28,835 nucleotides of DNA. It comes from JBCDCE01 sp039182515. GTDB taxonomy: Bacteria > Pseudomonadota > Alphaproteobacteria > Rhodobacterales > Rhodobacteraceae. Each line of letters opens with the position of its first letter. The stretch's first letter is position 1. Below the pieces are notes generated by a model. It worked only from the letters and a program-made list of their open reading frames with translations, searched no databases and was not told the origin of the DNA. The stretch is taken from the NCBI GenBank assembly GCA_039182515.1, contig JBCDCE010000052.1, forward strand, positions 1 through 28,835. The letters run 5' to 3'. Of the stretch, positions 1 to 6,658 are shown piece by piece. The position numbers and the translations under genes were made by a program.

Positions 1-107
1 AGGTGTGTGGAGCGGTACAGGCTGGAGAGCCGATGGCCGTCCAAGTAAAAGGCCTTCTCGTGGGACCAGTTGTCCTGTGAGAAGGTCTCACCTTTTTCTT
101 GGTTCAA
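1..107 (-). CDS. Possible partial gene running off the left edge
   Basis: An open frame on the minus strand starts at a TTG 15 bases beyond the stop of the ribbon-helix-helix-like gene and stays open to the window edge (35 codons). The peptide (LNQEKGETFSQDNW near its start, then EKAFYLDGHRL) has protein-like composition, but I do not recognise a family. No ATG or clear Shine-Dalgarno is visible. The same DNA carries a short hairpin (77-91) followed by T's on the plus strand, so a plus-strand terminator is an alternative reading. Its place as the next gene of the acyl-CoA dehydrogenase operon is inferred from orientation and spacing only. Confidence 0.28.
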   Translation of the reverse strand, partial: MNQEKGETFSQDNWSHEKAFYLDGHRLSSLYRSTH

Positions 108-122
108 ATACTCAATTTTCCG

Positions 123-335
123 TCATTTCTTCCTGTCTTCCAGTTCAGCATTGAAGAGCCGAAGCCTGTGGGGGAGGTTTTCATCGTCCGTGACGGAATC
201 GAAGTTCTCAAACAAAAAGCTCAAAGCTTCCCCCTCATCGAGTCCAGCGTCCCTGGCAAACCGCCGCAACCGGCGGTAGGCATCTTCGGTCATGGCGATG
301 TTGATCCGGCGGGTCAGGCGTAGACGTTTGGGCAT
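123..335 (-). CDS. Small ribbon-helix-helix-like protein (70 aa)
   Basis: A 70-residue basic protein. Residues 10-16 (RINIAMT) look like the DNA-contacting beta strand of a ribbon-helix-helix domain. They are followed by a helix (EDAYRRLRRFARDAG) and a second helix (LDEGEALSFLFENF), the usual RHH order. The charged tail (LEDRKK) has no recognised function. Its ATG overlaps the TAA stop of the acyl-CoA dehydrogenase as TAATG, so translation is probably coupled and the gene belongs to that operon. It could be a small DNA-binding regulator or an antitoxin-like protein. No toxin partner is recognisable, although the downstream sequence is cut by the window edge. The fold call is by eye. Confidence 0.62.
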   Translation of the reverse strand: MPKRLRLTRRINIAMTEDAYRRLRRFARDAGLDEGEALSFLFENFDSVTDDENLPHRLRLFNAELEDRKK

Positions 336-2116
336 TAAAAATTCGCCGCGTCCAAAGCCATCACCGTATCTGCACCGCTCTCAATGCGCGCCAGATGTGT
401 GGCTGTGACAGGCAGGGACCGAGCCATGTAGTACTTGCCCGTGGCAATTTTCGTCTCGAAGAACTCAGTGTCGGACGCGCCGTTTTCCAGCGCTTCATAA
501 GAGGCCTTTGCCATCATGGACCAAACCAAACCCATGCAGACCTGACCGAAGAGGTGCATGAAATCATAAGAGCCAGCCAAGGCATTATTGGGGTTTTTCA
601 TGCCGTTCATCATAAAATACGTGCCGGCAGCCTGCAGATCTTTGGAAGCCGCTTTCAATGGGTCCAAGAACCCGGCTTTGAGCTCTTCGTGATCTGAGTT
701 TTCTTTGATGTAGGTTTTCACAAGCTCAAAAAAGCCCATTACAGTTTTGCCGCCATTTAGGCCAAGCTTGCGACCCACAAGATCGAGCGCTTGCACGCCG
801 TTGGTGCCTTCATAGATCATGGCAATGCGTGCATCGCGTACAAATTGCTCAAGGCCCCATTCGCGGGTAAAGCCTGAGCCGCCCAGGGTTTGTTGAGCGT
901 TTACGCAGGCCTCAAAACCCTTGTCTGTCAAGAAGCCTTTAAGAACTGGGGTGAGCAAAGAGACGAGATTATCGGCCTCTTTGTCGTCCGCGCGGTGGGC
1001 TTTGTCGATCATCACAGCCGCCCAGAATGTAAAGGCGCGCGCGCCTTCGACGAAGCTTTTTTGATCCATCAGGTTGCGGCGCACATCAGGGTGTACAATG
1101 ATCGCATCGGCTGGACCATCTGGGTTCTTTACGCCGGTCACATCGCGCCCTTGAAGACGGTCTTGGGCGAAGCCCAAGGCATTTTGGTAAGCCACGGCCC
1201 CTTGTGCGTAGCCTTGCAGGGCAACGCCCAAGCGCGCTTCGTTCATCATTGTGAACATGGCGCGCATGCCTTTGTTTTTCTCACCAATCAAATAGCCGGT
1301 CGCGCCGTCGTAGTTCATAACGCAGGTGGCGTTGCCGTGGATGCCCATCTTTTTCTCAAGGCCACCACAGCTCACACCGTTGCGCTCACCCAGTGAGCCG
1401 TCTTCGTTGACCAGGAACTTGGGGACAATGAAGAGTGACACGCCTTTGATGTCGTCTGACTCGCCAGGAATTTTGGCCAGGACGAGGTGCACAATGTTGT
1501 CGACCATGTCGTGCTCGCCAGCCGAGATCCAAATCTTCTGGCCAGACACTTTATAGGTGCCGTCGCTTTGGGGCTCCGCTTTGGTGCGCATGAGGCCAAG
1601 ATCCGTGCCGCAGTGTGGCTCGGTGAGGTTCATTGTGCCGCCCCAATCGCCAGAGACCATTTTGGGCAGATAGGTTTCTTTTTGTGCGTCTGAGCCATGC
1701 GCCACGATGGCACTCATCGCGCCGTGGGCCAGGCCTTGGTACATGTTGAAGGCCATGTTGGCCGAAGAAAAGAGTTCACCCACAGCCGTTTGCACGATGT
1801 AGGGCATGTTTTGGCCGCCATATTCTTCGGGCATATCGAGCCCCATCCAGCCGCCTTCGCGGATCTGATCAAAGGCGGCTTTGAAGCCTTTGGGTGTGCG
1901 CACAACGCCGTTTTCCAGCGTACAGCCCTCTTCGTCACCCACTGTGTTGAGCGGTGCTGTGACTTCCATCGCAATTTTACCCGCTTCGTCCAGAACAGCG
2001 GAGGTGAAATCGCGGTCGAGCTCGTCATAGCCGCCGACGCTGCTTTCTTGGGAGATCTTCAACACGTCATGCAGGATGAATTGCATGTCTTTGGTGGGGG
2101 CTGTGTAGTGCGGCAT
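335..2116 (-). CDS. Acyl-CoA dehydrogenase, long DmdC-type subfamily
   Basis: A flavoprotein of 593 residues that should oxidise an acyl-CoA thioester at the alpha-beta bond, passing electrons to ETF in the cytoplasm. The order is: N-terminal extension (about 1-40), N-terminal helical domain, FAD/substrate beta-domain with LTEPHCGTDLG (164-174) and KIWISAGEHD (194-203), C-terminal helical domain with the catalytic-base motif IYEGTNGVQ (Glu436), and an extra C-terminal domain after about residue 460. The length and extra domain match the roughly 600-aa subfamily that includes 3-methylmercaptopropionyl-CoA dehydrogenase (DmdC) rather than the roughly 380-aa classical enzymes. Which acyl group is used cannot be read from the sequence; a general fatty-acid role beside a MerR regulator is equally likely. 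An AGGAGG ribosome site lies 9 bases before the ATG. The MerR gene ends 33 bases upstream on the same strand. Confidence 0.94.
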   Translation of the reverse strand: MPHYTAPTKDMQFILHDVLKISQESSVGGYDELDRDFTSAVLDEAGKIAMEVTAPLNTVGDEEGCTLENGVVRTPKGFKAAFDQIREGGWMGLDMPEEYGGQNMPYIVQTAVGELFSSANMAFNMYQGLAHGAMSAIVAHGSDAQKETYLPKMVSGDWGGTMNLTEPHCGTDLGLMRTKAEPQSDGTYKVSGQKIWISAGEHDMVDNIVHLVLAKIPGESDDIKGVSLFIVPKFLVNEDGSLGERNGVSCGGLEKKMGIHGNATCVMNYDGATGYLIGEKNKGMRAMFTMMNEARLGVALQGYAQGAVAYQNALGFAQDRLQGRDVTGVKNPDGPADAIIVHPDVRRNLMDQKSFVEGARAFTFWAAVMIDKAHRADDKEADNLVSLLTPVLKGFLTDKGFEACVNAQQTLGGSGFTREWGLEQFVRDARIAMIYEGTNGVQALDLVGRKLGLNGGKTVMGFFELVKTYIKENSDHEELKAGFLDPLKAASKDLQAAGTYFMMNGMKNPNNALAGSYDFMHLFGQVCMGLVWSMMAKASYEALENGASDTEFFETKIATGKYYMARSLPVTATHLARIESGADTVMALDAANF

Positions 2117-2149
2117 GTGTGAGGCCTCCTGTGGTCTTTTTGTTTTGGA

Positions 2150-2548
2150 CTATTCGGCAGCTTCGGGCTGCTTAAGATTGGCGATAAGTTCCGCGCCCCA
2201 TTTGAGCTGGTCTTTGAGCTCTGTGATGGCTTCGTCTAGTTCGGCGCGTTGGGCTTCCATGGCGGCCAAGCGATCTTGGGCAATGGCATAGGTTTCTTTG
2301 ATCTGCGTTTCTTGCTGATCGCCCATGTCATAAAGATCGAGGAGCTGACGGATCTCTTCGAGGCTGAAGCCAAAGCGCTTACCGCGCAAAATAAGCTTGA
2401 GCCGGGCCCGGTCGCGTTTGGTGAAAAGCCGCTTTTGGCCTTCGCGGATGGGAAAGAGCAATTCCTTGGCTTCATAGAAGCGTAAAGTTCTGGGTGTGAC
2501 GTCAAAGGCGTCGCACATTTCGCGTATGGTCATCACTTGATCAGACAT
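2150..2548 (-). CDS. MerR-family regulator of the acyl-CoA dehydrogenase operon
   Basis: A 132-aa MerR-type activator/repressor. The N-terminal winged helix begins with VMTIREMCDAFDVTPRTLRF (about residues 5-24), where the recognition segment TPRTLRFYE is typical. Wing residues follow (KRLFTKRDRARLKLILRGKR), then a long C-terminal dimerisation helix rich in Gln/Glu/Leu. No cysteine metal site is present, so it resembles LiuR-type regulators of acyl-CoA catabolism rather than metal sensors. The ATG at 2548 is preferred over one 16 codons upstream because AGAGG sits about 9 bases before it and the protein starts directly at the domain. It is a paralogue of the regulator at 3806-4195 and is probably first in the operon. 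A palindrome about 70 bases upstream suggests autoregulation. Confidence 0.92.
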   Translation of the reverse strand: MSDQVMTIREMCDAFDVTPRTLRFYEAKELLFPIREGQKRLFTKRDRARLKLILRGKRFGFSLEEIRQLLDLYDMGDQQETQIKETYAIAQDRLAAMEAQRAELDEAITELKDQLKWGAELIANLKQPEAAE

Positions 2549-2617
2549 GAACAAGTCCTCTTTGAAATTGGATGATGGGCCATAGCTGCGAGTCATGACC
2601 CTTCCTTACAATCATTC

Positions 2618-2633
2618 TTGACGTTAACGTAAA
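2618..2633 (-). promoter_or_regulatory. Palindromic LiuR/MerR-like operator
   Basis: TTGACGTTAACGTAAA contains the perfect 10-bp palindrome ACGTTAACGT inside near-symmetric TTG/AAA flanks (14 of 16 positions symmetric). It lies about 70 bases upstream of the MerR start, where a MerR protein would bind between promoter elements. Known LiuR sites in proteobacteria are TTACGTNNACGTAA-like, which this resembles. Binding is inferred. Confidence 0.5.
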
Positions 2634-2813
2634 TGTAACGCCGCGTCACGAAATTCGAATTGTAACAGGTGAAAAACTGACGCAGGGGCAGGCGAAATAT
2701 TATGATCCGGTGACCTAAAAAACCCCTAATTGGGATGGGTAGGGGATACCTTACCTCAGGTCGCGCAAAGCGCAGGCGACGCGACTCCATCGACTCAGCG
2801 CTGACCCAAACAC

Positions 2814-2843
2814 AAAAAAGCACCCCGGTCGAACCGGAGCGCT
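2814..2843 (-). terminator. Rho-independent terminator after the VPLPA-CTERM gene
   Basis: On the minus strand an 11-bp stem (AGCGCTCCGGT / ACCGGGGTGCT, two G-T wobbles) closes a three-base loop TCG and runs straight into six T's. It lies about 40 bases beyond the stop of the gene at 2884-3648. Confidence 0.82.
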
Positions 2844-2848
2844 ATTTT

Positions 2849-2866
2849 CCTCCCAAAATCGGGAGG
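2849..2866 (-). terminator. Accessory hairpin upstream of the main terminator
   Basis: CCTCCC / GGGAGG forms a perfect 6-bp stem with a six-base loop between the VPLPA-CTERM stop codon and the main terminator. It is followed by AAAATAG on the minus strand and has no T-run of its own. It may protect the 3' end of the transcript. Confidence 0.45.
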
Positions 2867-2883
2867 CGTTTTGGAAAGAGGTA

Positions 2884-3648
2884 TTAGGCTGCTTTGCGGC
2901 GGATCAGGCCGGCGGCACCAATTGCGCCCAACATCAGAGTGAAGCCAGCAGGCAGTGGCACAGGTGCGATCTCAGCAGCGCGCATGTTGATGTCTGTGTG
3001 TTTGCTGCCAGTTGTGGCGATCTCGAAGTTATAGCGATCGTCGAGGTCGATGGCGGAGATCTCGGTCAAGCCGTACCAGCCGGAGGCCCCCAGATCATCA
3101 GGACCATTGGCCAAGTCCCACGCGTTGGCACCGTAACCAAACTGTGTTGGTTTGTCGGCCGCGATGTCTTCCAGGGCGTAAGTCACGCTCGCCAGGGTGC
3201 TCGAGACGTTCATGGAACCAGACAGGATCTGGAAGTACTGCCAATCGGTGGTGTCGAAGATCGGGCGACCTTGGGGGTCTTGCGCGCAGTTCATATTGGC
3301 ATAGCCCATGCACACACCGTCATAGGCGCGGTCATCAACTTTGAAAGACATGTTCATCCAAAGGTTCAATTGGCTGTCGGCTGTGTTTGTGCCGTAAAGC
3401 TCAAGGTTGGCTGTGCCGTCGTTGTTGAGGGTCCAGCGGCTGTCTGTTTGGTTGATGGACCAGCCTTCGTGGCTTGTCAGGATGGTGCCGGTGTTGTCGC
3501 GGACAAGACCGTGCGTGATGATGCCTGGGCCAGAGATCCGGTCGGCAACGCCATAAACACCTGCATTAGAAACTGTGGTTGCCCCGGCAAGCGTGGGCGC
3601 AACAAAAGAAAGCGCTGCAACAGCAGCAAACACGGCACGTACGATCAT
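2884..3648 (-). CDS. VPLPA-CTERM (PEP-CTERM-type) exported surface protein
   Basis: A secreted protein of 254 residues. The N-terminus has a Sec signal peptide (MIVRAVFAAVAALSFVAP, probable cleavage after LAGA near residue 23). A beta-rich body follows with no recognised enzyme motif. The C-terminus has a sorting tail: VPLPAG at about 230-235, a hydrophobic stretch (FTLMLGAIGAAGLI) and the basic end RRKAA. This is the VPLPA-CTERM signal processed by an exosortase, which is not in this window. Two Cys near the centre (GVCMGYANMNC) could form a disulfide. Function beyond surface or extracellular-matrix placement is unknown. It has its own terminator and a CtrA-type box about 60 bases upstream of the ATG. 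Confidence 0.9.
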   Translation of the reverse strand: MIVRAVFAAVAALSFVAPTLAGATTVSNAGVYGVADRISGPGIITHGLVRDNTGTILTSHEGWSINQTDSRWTLNNDGTANLELYGTNTADSQLNLWMNMSFKVDDRAYDGVCMGYANMNCAQDPQGRPIFDTTDWQYFQILSGSMNVSSTLASVTYALEDIAADKPTQFGYGANAWDLANGPDDLGASGWYGLTEISAIDLDDRYNFEIATTGSKHTDINMRAAEIAPVPLPAGFTLMLGAIGAAGLIRRKAA

Positions 3649-3706
3649 AACAAGTCCTCACTCGTAACGCGCCCCCACGCCGAATGATGTACGCCATGTT
3701 GCTGCC

Positions 3707-3722
3707 GTTAAATAGCCGTTAA
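3707..3722 (-). promoter_or_regulatory. CtrA-type box (TTAA-N7-TTAAC)
   Basis: Read on the minus strand the site is TTAACGGCTATTTAAC, an exact match to the full CtrA consensus TTAA-N7-TTAAC. It lies 59-74 bases upstream of the VPLPA-CTERM start, in promoter position. CtrA is the conserved alphaproteobacterial response regulator controlling motility, surface and exported functions in Rhodobacterales. Binding is inferred. Confidence 0.5.
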
Positions 3723-3805
3723 TTTGGAAACTATCTGGCGCGAATATGGCACCTATCGGCCAGGTCTGCCTTATTTCAGGCCAAATTCAGGCCCTTTTTA
3801 TCGTG

Positions 3806-4195
3806 TTACGATGATTGGGACCCAGATTTGTCCAAATTGGCGGCCGTATCGTCGCGCAATTTTTGGAGCTCTGCCATGGTTTCGTCCAGTTGACGACGTT
3901 GTTCGGCCAGTTCGACGAGCTGTTTATCGGCCAAATCCACCCATGTGCGCATCTGTTTGGCTGTGCCTTCGTTGTCATAGATGAGCAGCCATTGCCGAAT
4001 TTCTTCCAATGGGAAGCCAAATCGGCGCCCCCTAAGAATCAAAGTCATGCGCGCCATTTCCCTGGACCGGTAAAATCTGGCGCGGCCTTCTTTCTCCGGC
4101 GAGAGCAATTCGATGTATTCGTAATAGCGCAGGGTTCGGGGTGTCACGTCAAAGCGTGCACACATTTCTTTGAAGCTTAAGCGCTCTTCTGCCAT
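3806..4195 (-). CDS. MerR-family transcriptional regulator (second paralogue)
   Basis: A 129-aa regulator closely similar to the MerR protein at 2150-2548. It shares KEMCARFDVTPRTLRYYE at residues 9-26, the wing segment REMARMTLILRGRRFGFPLE and a C-terminal coiled-coil helix (AEQRRQLDETMAELQKL). No metal-binding cysteines are seen near the dimer helix end. A GGGGAGGAC ribosome site precedes the ATG by about 9 bases. Only about 36 bases separate the start from the terminator of the upstream metal exporter, so it has either a very compact promoter or is expressed by read-through. Its target is unknown; duplication of the other MerR gene is the simplest origin. Confidence 0.9.
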   Translation of the reverse strand: MAEERLSFKEMCARFDVTPRTLRYYEYIELLSPEKEGRARFYRSREMARMTLILRGRRFGFPLEEIRQWLLIYDNEGTAKQMRTWVDLADKQLVELAEQRRQLDETMAELQKLRDDTAANLDKSGSQSS

Positions 4196-4231
4196 GGCCA
4201 GTCCTCCCCCTGGGAAAGAGGGTAGAACAAC

Positions 4232-4262
4232 AAAAAAGCGCTCGCAACCTTTGCGAGCGCTT
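4232..4262 (-). terminator. Strong rho-independent terminator after the metal exporter
   Basis: A perfect 12-bp stem AAGCGCTCGCAA / TTGCGAGCGCTT with a three-base loop, followed on the minus strand by TTTTTTG. It lies 64 bases past the stop codon at 4326. Confidence 0.88.
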
Positions 4263-4325
4263 CTTCGAGTATCACTGCGTTTCGAGCCTGCCGCCTATAA
4301 AGACTGTTAAAGGCTCTGGCCGGGC

Positions 4326-5480
4326 TTAATTCATAAAGCCAGGCGCAAGCGTGTAGAAGCCGTAGGCGACAATAAACGCTGGGATGGCTGAATAGAGCGT
4401 TGCGATCACAGCTGCGCGTGGATTGAGCGCAATGGCGGGGAAAAGAGCGTCCCCGTCGTTTGAGATCACGTTACCAATGAGTGCCGCAAAGGGGATCAGC
4501 CCATTGATATAGAGCGTCGTTACGAGGATCTGCGGCCCACAACCTGGAATGAAGCCAACCAAGATCGCAATCAGGGGCAAGGCCCAGCCCACAGCTTGGA
4601 AGAGACCGGCCAGATCAAGTCCTGTGAAGGCCACAACATATTCGAAGGCCAAGAAGGCACCAATCACCCAGACCGCAATAAAGGCGGTTTCTTCGGTCAT
4701 CCGTGTCAATGGGCGGTCAGAAGCGTTGGTCATGGCTTTAACAGGCGAGCTTGCCCAGACCCACAATCCAATCGCCGTGGCCGCCATGGCCATCCAGAAG
4801 ACGACGTTATCCGCCAGTGCAGAAAACTCCATGCCCGCCACATCTGCGATGCCAAAGACCAAGCCCGGCAAAACAAGGAGGCCGTAAGCCATGTCTTTGA
4901 GACGCAGCTTGTCGCCAATCCGAGGGGCAAGCTGCTGTGTTGCGATGGCGGCGGGGGCCAGGGAGGTGCGGTCAAACTTGTCGACCACCCAGCCTGAGAT
5001 CAGGCCAACGCTAAAGGCCAGTGGCAGCACCACAAGGGCCGCATCAGGGCGTGTCGCGATCAAAAGGAATGCGGCATCACCCATGGTGGCTGTCAGCGTA
5101 GCCACAACTGCCCCCATGCCAACGTTGCCCGACGAATAAGCCGCAACCACAACAACAGCGCCGCCACAGCCTGGCAGGGCGCCCATCAAGGAGGCCAGGG
5201 GCACTTGCGCCCATTTTGCGCCTTTGAGCACCTCACCGAGGTTGAACTTAAAAAGCTTCTCAGCCCCATAAAAGAGCATCAAAGTGCCAGCGACAAAGAC
5301 AGACACGCCGATGTAGGCATCAACAAGCGTGGCCTGTGTCACCTCGCCTAGAGTTCCTGGGATCAAAGCTGCGATTAAGAGCGCGAGCGCGATGAACACG
5401 CGATTAGGCCGCAGGCCGCCCATGCGTGCGGCCATAGGTGCGGCAGTGCGCGTTTGGTTCGGATCGGGATGCAGTGTCAT
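4326..5480 (-). CDS. Putative 10-TM heavy-metal (manganese) exporter
   Basis: A polytopic inner-membrane protein of 384 residues. Two related motifs, GALPGCGGA in the N-terminal half and GFIPGCGPQ in the C-terminal half, mark the internal duplication typical of the putative 10-TM heavy-metal exporter family (ArsP_2-like, often annotated as a putative manganese transporter). Hydrophobic segments alternate with short basic loops such as KAMTNASDRP. The ATG at 5480 is chosen over an upstream in-frame TTG at 5531. The upstream TTG lies inside a Fur-type palindrome, whereas GGTGGAC precedes 5480 at ribosome-site spacing. The Fur-like operator suggests metal-dependent expression. The transported ion is inferred from family annotation and cannot be fixed here. 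Confidence 0.85.
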   Translation of the reverse strand: MTLHPDPNQTRTAAPMAARMGGLRPNRVFIALALLIAALIPGTLGEVTQATLVDAYIGVSVFVAGTLMLFYGAEKLFKFNLGEVLKGAKWAQVPLASLMGALPGCGGAVVVVAAYSSGNVGMGAVVATLTATMGDAAFLLIATRPDAALVVLPLAFSVGLISGWVVDKFDRTSLAPAAIATQQLAPRIGDKLRLKDMAYGLLVLPGLVFGIADVAGMEFSALADNVVFWMAMAATAIGLWVWASSPVKAMTNASDRPLTRMTEETAFIAVWVIGAFLAFEYVVAFTGLDLAGLFQAVGWALPLIAILVGFIPGCGPQILVTTLYINGLIPFAALIGNVISNDGDALFPAIALNPRAAVIATLYSAIPAFIVAYGFYTLAPGFMN

Positions 5481-5523
5481 AAGGTTCGTCCACCCAAATT
5501 TCAAAAAACTGTTATTGAGAACT

Positions 5524-5546
5524 ATTCTCAATGAGAATAATTATCA
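5524..5546 (-). promoter_or_regulatory. Fur/Mur-type operator upstream of the metal exporter
   Basis: TGAGAATAATTATCA (5532-5546) is one base from the 7-1-7 Fur consensus TGATAATNATTATCA. It overlaps a second perfect inverted repeat, ATTCTCAATGAGAAT (5524-5538). Overlapping dyads of this kind are characteristic of Fur-family sites. It lies about 45-65 bases upstream of the exporter ATG and could also affect the divergent thioesterase gene at 5603. Confidence 0.6.
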
Positions 5547-5602
5547 CTTGCGACTGACAAATCAAGCTCGAATATGGGAGCTAACAGATACGTGAGGATG
5601 AA

Positions 5603-6055
5603 ATGGATCCCGCTCAGCTCAAGTTTGCCCAACAATTCATCGCCGCACTGCCCCATTCCAAAGCGCTCGGCATGACCGTCGAAGAGGTCAGTGAAGGCTC
5701 TGCAGTCATCTCAATGGCCTATGACAGCCGCTTTGTTGGAGACCCCAATACAGGCGTGATCCATGGCGGTGCCGTTTCTGCCTTGATGGACACCTGCGGG
5801 GGCGCAGCTGTGATGAGCCATCCCAAAGCAGGCTCTGGGACCGCGACGCTCGATTTACGGATCGACTACATGCGCGCGGCCACCCCGCACCAGCGCATCA
5901 CGGCGCGTGCGGAATGTTATCACGTGACGCGTTCCGTGGCTTTCGTGCGCGCCACGGCGATGGACGACGATCAAGTGAACCCCGTCGCCACAGCCACAGG
6001 GGCTTTTGCCATCACAACGCTTAAGTCGGGCGCAAAATCGGGAAGCGGCTCATGA
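5603..6055 (+). CDS. PaaI-family hotdog thioesterase
   Basis: A 150-aa single hotdog-fold protein that should hydrolyse an acyl- or aryl-CoA thioester in the cytoplasm. The family signature GVIHGGAVSALMDTCGG lies at residues 51-67. HGG (54-56) at the helix start and Asp63 are in the positions used for catalysis in PaaI/4HBT enzymes. The strand RIDYMRAATP follows, as usual. GTGAGGA precedes the ATG by about 6 bases. It is divergent from the metal exporter and overlaps the next hotdog gene by four bases (ATGA), so the two are cotranscribed and probably form a heteromeric or functionally paired unit. Substrate unknown. Confidence 0.9.
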   Translation: MDPAQLKFAQQFIAALPHSKALGMTVEEVSEGSAVISMAYDSRFVGDPNTGVIHGGAVSALMDTCGGAAVMSHPKAGSGTATLDLRIDYMRAATPHQRITARAECYHVTRSVAFVRATAMDDDQVNPVATATGAFAITTLKSGAKSGSGS

Positions 6056-6588
6056 GTTCCAAAAAGCCAAAGCCCGGTAAGCCCGAGCCCGTTCAGGTGG
6101 TCAAGCAGCGCCGGGATGCCGCTCTGCAAGCGCTCGTGAGCGGTGTTCCTTACATTCAATACCTCGGCATCAGCTTTGACAGGCGCGGAGACGAACTGAC
6201 CGCGATCTTAAATTTTCGAGACGATCTGATCGGCAACCCGCTCTTGCCCGCCCTGCACGGCGGTGCAACAGCTGCCTTTTTGGAAACGACCGCGATCATC
6301 GAGCTAAGCTGGGCCATGCTCTGGAGCGACATCGAAAGCGGTGCGCTCGATACCGAGCAACTGACGCCCCAGTCCTTGCCGCGCTTGCCCAAAACAATCG
6401 ACTTCACTGTAGACTACCTGCGCTCAGGCCTCCCCCGCGACGCCTACGCCCGCGCCCGCGTCAACCGCTCAGGCCGACGGTACGCTTCTGTGCATGTCGA
6501 GGCCTGGCAAGACAACCGCTCCAAACTCTTCGCCCAAGGCACAGGCCACTTCCTGATGCCCACGCCGAGTGGCGCGCGCGACGACTAG
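6052..6588 (+). CDS. Second PaaI/4HBT hotdog thioesterase
   Basis: A 178-aa hotdog protein with a basic, proline-rich N-terminal extension (about 1-20) before the fold. ALHGGATAAFLETTA (67-81) aligns with the HGG motif of the upstream gene, but Glu78 replaces the Asp. PKTIDFTVDYLRSGLPRDAY is the central strand pair. An insertion after the helix (SDIESGALDTEQLTPQSL) is longer than in the first copy. The ATGA overlap with the first gene implies translational coupling. The pair probably arose by old duplication and may assemble as a hetero-oligomer. Reaction inferred from the fold; substrate unknown. Confidence 0.87.
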   Translation: MSSKKPKPGKPEPVQVVKQRRDAALQALVSGVPYIQYLGISFDRRGDELTAILNFRDDLIGNPLLPALHGGATAAFLETTAIIELSWAMLWSDIESGALDTEQLTPQSLPRLPKTIDFTVDYLRSGLPRDAYARARVNRSGRRYASVHVEAWQDNRSKLFAQGTGHFLMPTPSGARDD

Positions 6589-6616
6589 CGGCTGGGTGTT
6601 CCTCAGTGGATCGGAG

Positions 6617-6637
6617 CAACCAATTTCTGATTGGTTG
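6617..6637. terminator. Hairpin between convergent genes
   Basis: CAACCAAT / ATTGGTTG is a perfect 8-bp stem with a five-base loop. It lies 29 bases after the second hotdog stop and 22 bases beyond the end of the convergent TIR gene. There is no clear T-run on either strand, so termination is plausible but unproven. Confidence 0.45.
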
Positions 6638-6658
6638 ATTGCAGCAAAGCGGGCGGTA

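Larger units (their letters stand above)
2549..2883. other. 335-bp intergenic region between the MerR gene and the VPLPA-CTERM gene
   Basis: No convincing gene is seen on either strand. The left part is the promoter region of the MerR/acyl-CoA dehydrogenase operon with the ACGTTAACGT palindrome. The right end carries two hairpins serving as the 3' end of the VPLPA-CTERM gene. In the middle (about 2640-2810) I see no feature. Confidence 0.6.

Noticed and set aside
77..97. Short hairpin GTGAGA/TCTCAC followed by CTTTTT on the plus strand, terminator-like
   Set aside because: The stem is only 6 bp and no plus-strand gene is visible before it. It is kept only as an alternative to the partial minus-strand frame.
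2998..3687. A 229-codon plus-strand frame opposite the VPLPA-CTERM gene
   Set aside because: Antisense shadow. The minus-strand protein has a signal peptide and sorting tail, while this frame shows no domain.
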